The notes under the pieces are model-generated. The model searched no databases. It saw only the letters and a program-made list of their open reading frames with translations, and was not told the origin of the DNA. Positions 7,749 through 11,680 of a stretch of DNA of 11,680 bases are shown piece by piece (the stretch's first letter is position 1; each line of letters starts with the position of its first letter). Source of the DNA: CAUZJO01 sp963580245. GTDB lineage: Bacteria; Sumerlaeota; Sumerlaeia; MVZB01. The stretch lies in NCBI GenBank assembly GCA_963580245.1, contig CAUZJO010000145.1:1-11680 (forward strand). Reading direction: 5' to 3'. The position numbers were made by a program, and so were the translations under genes.

Positions 7749-7754
7749 AGAGGA
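7749..7754 (+). promoter_or_regulatory. Ribosome binding site of the DUF1501 gene
   Basis: AGAGGA lies in the 14-base gap between the TGA of the DUF1549/DUF1553 gene (7745-7747) and the ATG at 7762, with a 7-base spacer. It supports that start and points to one transcript carrying both genes. Confidence 0.65.
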
Positions 7755-7761
7755 CATTTTA

Positions 7762-9135
7762 ATGAATCGTCCCACATGCACCCGCTGTGACGGCAACCAT
7801 CTCAAGCGACGCGACTTCCTGCGCGTGGGCACGCTGACGTTCCTCGGCATGGGCCTAAGCGATTTCCTGCGGGTCAGCCATGCGTTGCAGGCGACCGAGT
7901 CCGTCGGCAAGGCCAAGGCGCAGGCCTGCATCATGCTCTGGCTGGACGGCGGTCCCAGTCATATGGACACGTTCGACCCCAAGCCCAGCAGCTCGTTCAA
8001 GCCCATCTCGACCAACGTGCCCGGGATCCAGCTCAGCGAGCTGCTGCCCACCGTGGCCAAGCACATGGACAAGCTCTCGGTCATCCGCTCGATGCACACC
8101 AAGGACAACGACCATTTCCAGGGCACCCACTACGCATTGACCGGCCACAGCCCCAACCCGGCGATGAAATTCCCCGGCTTCCCGGCGATCATCACCAAGG
8201 AACTGGGGCCCAGAAACAACGTCCCGCCTCACGTCATGGTCCCGGCCATGGCCAAGGCCAAAAAACGCTACCAGGACACGTTCAAGGGACACATCATCGG
8301 CCCCGAGAACGATCCGCTGATCATCCCTGACGCCAACCAGCCGCTGACCCTGGGCGGCGCGCGCACGGGGGATGTCAAGTATAAGCTACCCGACTTCAGC
8401 ATCCCGCAGGACTTCTCGCGCGGGCGACTCGAGGCCCGCGAGTCGTTCCTCGACGTCGTGGACCGCCACTATCGTCGCCACGTTGAGACGACCGAGTTCG
8501 GCGACATGGACACATTCAAGCAGCAGGCATGGAACATGATCCTCTCGCCCGAGGTGCGCGAGGCGTTCGACATCTCAATGGAATCCGAGAAGACGCGGGA
8601 GGCCTACGGCAAGACCGGCATCGGCCGGAGCGCGTTGATGGCCCGCCGGTTGGTCGAGGCGGGAAGCCGATTCGTGACGGCCGTCGGCTACGAAGGCCAA
8701 TCATGGGACACCCACGGCGACAACGACAAGCGCAATCGCGATGCCCTCTGCCCGGACCTGGACCGGACGCTCTCGGTGTTGCTCGAAGACCTGGATGAGC
8801 GTGGACTTCTGGAGACCACCATCGTCTTGGTGATGGGCGAGTTCGGCCGCACTCCCGACGTCAACCCCGACGGCGGTCGCGACCACTGGCCCGAATGCTG
8901 GTCGATCGCGCTGGCGGGCGGAGGGATCAAGGGCGGCCAAATCGTCGGGGCCAGCGACGAGCGCGGTGCCTACGTCGCCGATCGCATGGTCTCGATGGGC
9001 GACCTCTACGCGACGATCTACAAGGCGATGGGAATCGACTGGACAACCGAATACATGCACCCCATCGGCCGCCCGATCAAAATCGCCAACACCCTCAGCG
9101 ACGAAACCGGCACCCCACTCCCCGAACTGATTTAA
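7762..9135 (+). CDS. Tat-exported DUF1501 protein (alkaline phosphatase/sulfatase superfamily-like)
   Basis: The 457-residue product is a DUF1501 protein, a family related in fold to alkaline phosphatases and sulfatases and widespread in Planctomycetota. The N-terminus carries a twin-arginine signal: KRRDFLRVG (15-23) followed by the hydrophobic TLTFLGMGLSDFL, so it should be exported after folding. A short Cys-containing stretch, CTRCDG (6-11), precedes the twin arginines, as is common in this family. Conserved blocks include IMLWLDGGPSHMDTFDPKP (57-75), AVGYEGQSWDTHGDN (307-321), MGEFGRTP (358-365) and GGRDHWPECWS (371-381). The aspartate and histidine positions suggest metal binding, but no catalytic nucleophile can be assigned by eye. 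It ends MHPIGRPIKIANTL then GTPLPELI, typical of the family, so it is full length. It follows the DUF1549/DUF1553 gene by 14 bases and is probably the last gene of that unit. Family call secure, reaction unknown. Confidence 0.93.
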   Translation: MNRPTCTRCDGNHLKRRDFLRVGTLTFLGMGLSDFLRVSHALQATESVGKAKAQACIMLWLDGGPSHMDTFDPKPSSSFKPISTNVPGIQLSELLPTVAKHMDKLSVIRSMHTKDNDHFQGTHYALTGHSPNPAMKFPGFPAIITKELGPRNNVPPHVMVPAMAKAKKRYQDTFKGHIIGPENDPLIIPDANQPLTLGGARTGDVKYKLPDFSIPQDFSRGRLEARESFLDVVDRHYRRHVETTEFGDMDTFKQQAWNMILSPEVREAFDISMESEKTREAYGKTGIGRSALMARRLVEAGSRFVTAVGYEGQSWDTHGDNDKRNRDALCPDLDRTLSVLLEDLDERGLLETTIVLVMGEFGRTPDVNPDGGRDHWPECWSIALAGGGIKGGQIVGASDERGAYVADRMVSMGDLYATIYKAMGIDWTTEYMHPIGRPIKIANTLSDETGTPLPELI

Positions 9136-9343
9136 TCGCCGCAAGCACCCGTTTCGAACCTCCCTCCCCAATTGGTTTCGAATGCGCTGGCCCGTCGCGC
9201 ACGGCACCATCCCGTGCCCATCCCAGGGGGGGGCAATATCCAGCTACGCCTACCCTGAAACCCTGGGCAACCTGCTCAAACCGTTCGCGGGTTGTGCCAC
9301 GATTTGGCGAGCGCGATTCCGCTCGGCGGCGTCGTGGTCATCT

Positions 9344-9884
9344 TCATTCCGTGCAGGGCCGGCTTGGCGGCGTGAGTTGGCTGCAACGCTCGGGCAGTTC
9401 GACGTAGAAGATACTTCCCCTTGCCCGGCGTGCTTTCCAGACAGACGCTGTCACCGAGGTACGTGACCGCCTTGCGCACCGAGGCCAGGCCGATCCCGCT
9501 TCCGGAATAGGCCTGGTCGGCGTGGAGGCGTTTGAATATCTCGAAGATTTTAGCGTGGTATTCGGGCTCGATGCCGATCCCATTGTCGCGCACGGCGAAA
9601 ACCCAGCGGGCGGGTCGGCCGCCGATCAGCATGGCCGAAATCTCGACGCGGCGCGGCGCGGATTCGTTGTAATGCAGGCCGTTGCTGATCAGGTTCTGGA
9701 AAATCTGGCGGATCATTCCGGGTGCCACCCACAGGCTGGGCATGCGGGTCGTCATCACGACTTGCCGCTCGTCATTGGCGCAGAGGGTTCGTGGGATGTC
9801 ATCGATCAACTCCGCCAGATCGATTTGGTCGGCGCCGGTTTCGGCGTGGCCGATCCTCGAGTACTCGAGCAGCTCCTGAATCAT
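9344..9884 (-). pseudogene. Sensor histidine kinase remnant (ATP-binding domain only, frameshifted)
   Basis: What remains is the C-terminal catalytic part of a two-component sensor kinase. Reading from 9884 downward: the end of the dimerisation helix MIQELLEYSRIGH, then the N box FQNLISNGLHYN (62-73), G1 box DNGIGI (100-105), F box KIFEIFKRLH (112-121) and G2 box GSGIGLASVRK (128-138). The phospho-accepting His region and any sensor domain are missing: upstream of 9884 the frame gives unrelated sequence. After STPGKG (residue 156, near 9415) the frame reads KYLLRRTAR. A one-base shift there restores the expected ending GSIFYVELPE and runs to a stop at 9344-9346, so one extra base around 9414-9417 has broken the end. 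Without the shift the frame runs on to 9276. With both ends damaged, it is best called a pseudogene. It lies opposite in strand to the DUF1501 gene and next to another broken gene. Confidence 0.85.
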
Positions 9885-10006
9885 TTCACGACTAGGGGCG
9901 GGGGATACTGATAGAGCAAACTGCCGGCGAAGACCGCGGTCAGCAGCTCGCTGGATTCGAGCGCGCTCATCTCGTCCGCGATCGTTTCCTTATGAAAGGC
10001 CCCCAT
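9881..10006 (-). other. 41-codon unidentified frame at the junction of two broken genes
   Basis: Between the amidohydrolase and histidine kinase remnants the open minus-strand frame runs from an ATG at 10006 to a TGA at 9881-9883. It gives MGAFHKETIADEMSALES and then an aliphatic stretch ending LLYQYPPPLVVK. It has ordinary protein composition, unlike most shadow frames here. A one-base shift would join it to the amidohydrolase reading (CLVQFPWG then AFHKE), and another to the kinase reading (VVK then MIQEL). I do not recognise it. It may be a piece of a third gene left by deletions, or a distal part of the amidohydrolase. There is no ribosome binding site to suggest expression. Confidence 0.25.
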
Positions 10007-10621
10007 GGAAACTGGACGAGGCAAGTCTTGATATTGCCGCGCTCGCGTAGAATCTCGTGATACAGGCCGGGCTTATTGGCGGCGCGCATCTTTTCCGTCA
10101 CTTCCATGTAGTTGTGATCGTTAAGCTGATCCACGCCATAGATGTCTCGCAGCGTGATCTTCGGCGCGCGGAAATAGGAACCGTTTTGGATATCTCGTAG
10201 CGCGGGCGAAACCCTATTCCAGCGCTCCTCGAGCGGGGCCGAACCGGGTTGGAAGTCCTTCAGATAAGAGGCCGACGTGCGCAGTTCGTTGATGCCGACC
10301 TTCTCGGGCGGGCGCGAGGAATAAATGTCATGCACACAGTAGAGGTTGAAGAGCGTCAGGATGTCGACCGGGTTTGAGACGCGCGTGGTTTCGGCCTGGA
10401 GATGTTCGTGACAATCGATCACCTCGATCCCGCGCATGAAATCGATCAAGGCGTCTTTGGTTCGGTTAAACGTCAGAATGCCGGGCGCGGTGCCGGGGGA
10501 TGCTGACTGGGCCGCGCCCGCCATTGATCGGGGCCGAACCGAGCGTGGCCGCCGTCGCGGAGACCGCGACCCCGGTGACCAGCGACTGTTTTAAGAATCG
10601 ACTGCGGGCGAAGGCGTACAT
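9967..10621 (-). pseudogene. Exported amidohydrolase, frameshifted and truncated remnant
   Basis: Read downward from an ATG at 10621, the product starts MYAFARSRFLKQSLVTGV and continues with SATAATLGSA, a Tat-like signal of the RRxFLK type in which one arginine is replaced (RSRFLK). The frame then drifts into PINGGRGPVS, while another frame one base away picks up AAQSASPGTAPGIL and continues into a good protein. One extra G in the GGCGGG run near 10519-10522 would explain the break. The body contains EVIDCHEHL, the HxH metal motif of the amidohydrolase superfamily, and continues to GNIKTCLVQFP, after which it turns into low-quality sequence (RKRSRTR) and stops at 9967. Only about 180 residues survive, whereas enzymes of this fold are usually 300-450 and carry their remaining metal ligands further on. 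It cannot be active. The subfamily is uncertain. Confidence 0.75.
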
Positions 10622-11005
10622 CTTCTCACCACCATGAATAAGTTTAGTCCAAACCAAACAGGGTTAATTCGCGACTGAAACGTCGACTTGCTCAATCCCG
10701 TGACCCACTGAATGGTCCCGGCCCATCTTCGCTATCATCGAATTCGAGCACAATGCAAGTCAAAGGTCGACGCGCGGCCGGATGAGGAGGGGGACGCGGA
10801 GGATTTACTTGGGACTGAGTGGGGAATGGGACGCTGATTAGACGGACTTTTCTGATTTTCGCAGATTTGGTTTGCAACGATGCAGACCGAGACGGAGAGC
10901 GCGGTCGGGTGCATCTCCCGGATCCGCGAGATGCACCCCCGAACGATCGACGCTTTGGGGTTGAATGGCCATCAAGCCCTGCTATGATTAGTCTTAGTCA
11001 ACCGT
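10622..11005. other. Gene-free stretch between amidohydrolase remnant and tRNA
   Basis: I see no gene in these 384 bases. They hold the upstream region of the amidohydrolase remnant (minus strand, GGTGGTGAGA just ahead of its ATG) and a repetitive-looking patch at 10833-10868, where CTGATT-type units recur (GCTGATTAGACGG, TTTCTGATTTTCGCAGATTT). They also hold the palindrome listed separately. The patch resembles short dispersed intergenic sequence rather than coding sequence. Short open frames here have arginine/proline-rich or low-complexity products and no ribosome binding sites. Confidence 0.6.
10907..10938. repeat. 32-bp near-perfect palindrome with 11-bp arms
   Basis: GGGTGCATCTC (10907-10917) is exactly complementary to GAGATGCACCC (10928-10938). 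The ten bases between them contain the 8-bp palindrome CGGATCCG, so almost the whole 32 bases is symmetric. Two further pairs (TC at 10905-10906 with GA at 10941-10942) can form if two C residues bulge. No T-run follows, so it is not a standard terminator. It ends about 68 bases before the tRNA gene. It could be a protein-binding site, an extragenic palindromic repeat, or an RNA hairpin. Confidence 0.75.
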
Positions 11006-11090
<85 letters not shown>

Positions 11091-11306
11091 TGTATCTATC
11101 CTTAATAAAATCAATGCCCCATCTATTCTTCCGGCTCCGCCGTGAGACTTTGCGAATCCCTACCATATGCCTGGAATAGCTGCATCCGTACTGCATTAAC
11201 GCTGCATCGGCTTCCAAGCGGTTCATTCGGCATCGGTAAAGGCTCACACCACCACGCATGAGACCTCCTTGCTCGACGCGACGCTGGGCAGCCGGTTCGG
11301 GGCGAT

Positions 11307-11499
11307 CTAGGAGGCGGTTCGAAGCGGTGTGGAACGGCCAGCCGGAAAACGCCCGAGCGGGCGAAGGCCTGCGTCTGGCCCTAGGCTCGGCGGGTCGGAA
11401 GAGTTTGTTCGCCACCGAGACCCCCTACCCATCCCTAGAAATCCAAGTAGGGGGCACACCCGGCAGGGGCCCCATTCTCGCATATTTTTTCATTTTTTT
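11307..11499 (+). ncRNA. Candidate structured RNA of unknown class
   Basis: Successive stems fit together without conflict. CTAGG/CCTAG (11307-11311 with 11380-11384) closes over GGCCAG/CTGGCC (11336-11341 with 11375-11380, sharing one base), which encloses the hairpin CGCCC-GAGC-GGGCG (11350-11363). Next come CTC-GGCG with CGCC-ACC-GAG (11386-11392 with 11410-11419) and CCCCCTAC/GTAGGGGG (11421-11428 with 11447-11454). A GC-rich stem at 11451-11473 and T-runs end the series. The conserved cores of RNase P RNA, tmRNA, SRP RNA and common riboswitches were looked for and not seen. GC-rich sequence forms stems by chance, so this is only a candidate. Confidence 0.25.
11451..11499 (+). terminator. 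Terminator-like stem with T-runs, in conflict with an upstream stem
   Basis: GGGGC (11451-11455) and CCC (11459-11461) pair with GGG (11466-11468) and GCCCC (11469-11473) around a GGCA tetraloop, with a three-base bulge. T6 (11485-11490) and T7 (11493-11499) follow, but the first run begins 11 bases past the stem, further than usual. The bases GGGG at 11451-11454 are also needed by the stem CCCCCTAC/GTAGGGGG starting at 11421, so the two stems exclude each other, as in attenuators. It may end whatever transcript crosses 11307-11450. Confidence 0.33.
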
Positions 11500-11680
11500 A
11501 TTTCAATCCTGGCGGTCGGCCTCAGATTACGCGGCCTAGCCCATTTTCCGCAGTTCAGTGCTTAGAAGTGCCCGTTTTCGAGTAAATTTGAATTTTTCGG
11601 GTAAAAGTCTGCACTACATTTTGAATTCTTTTGGGTCGGTTCGGCAGTGGAAGCCCCAGACGCTGGAGCAGAATCGCGAG

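Larger units (their letters stand above)
11091..11680. other. Stretch after the tRNA with no convincing gene
   Basis: These 590 bases have no frame I would call a gene. On the minus strand an ATG at 11259 has AAGGAGGT (11263-11270) three bases upstream, and its frame runs 95 codons, but through the antisense of the tRNA. The middle (about 11307-11499) is GC-rich and full of short stems and is listed as a candidate RNA. From about 11475 to 11640 base composition turns AT-richer with T-runs. A GTG at 11648 opens a frame to the right edge (EAPDAGAES), but it has no ribosome binding site, so a gene start there is only a possibility. Confidence 0.55.

Noticed and set aside
9199..9217. Hairpin GCACGG / CCGTGC after the DUF1501 gene as a terminator
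   Set aside because: Only six pairs, no T-run, and a G-run follows. Not enough to call a terminator.
11648..11680. Possible gene start (GTG) at the right edge
   Set aside because: Eleven codons without a ribosome binding site or recognisable sequence cannot support a gene call.

Overview
The window reads as GC-rich chromosome from a member of the Planctomycetota. The main reason is the trio at 3378-9135: an exported protein with two PPC-like domains, an exported DUF1549/DUF1553 cytochrome-type protein, and a Tat-exported DUF1501 protein. This gene combination is characteristic of planctomycetes, although nothing here fixes a genus.

Layout from left to right. Positions 3-92 hold the last 29 codons of a gene that looks like an IS630-type transposase. 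A complete bacterial cytochrome P450 follows (242-1471, + strand) with a near-perfect ribosome binding site. A gene-free stretch (1472-1784) carries a 15-bp inverted repeat made of planctomycete-style low-complexity hexamers. Threonine synthase (1785-3143, +) is complete and has none of its usual pathway partners beside it. The exported trio follows on the same strand. The PPC gene is separated from the DUF1549/DUF1553 gene by 83 bases holding a TATAAT box and a five-codon open frame. The DUF1549/DUF1553 and DUF1501 genes lie 14 bases apart and are almost certainly co-transcribed.

From 9344 to 10621 the minus strand is a small gene graveyard: the C-terminal ATP-binding part of a sensor histidine kinase (5' truncated, frameshifted near its end) and the N-terminal part of an exported amidohydrolase (frameshifted after its signal peptide and cut off at about 180 residues), with an unidentified 41-codon frame at the junction. 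The last part holds little protein-coding sequence: a strong palindrome (10907-10938), a complete tRNA-Leu(UAG) with encoded CCA (11006-11090), and a stem-rich stretch ending in T-runs (about 11307-11499) that may be a structured RNA or an attenuator/terminator.

The best candidate for a poorly described system is the three-gene exported set. One protein has heme-type motifs and bacterial Ig-like regions, one is an alkaline-phosphatase-superfamily-like protein that leaves the cell folded, and one has only adhesive or targeting beta domains. A joint cell-surface or periplasmic role is likely, but the substrate is unknown. The second object worth examining is the stem-rich stretch after the tRNA. 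All assignments come from reading motifs; no database search was run.
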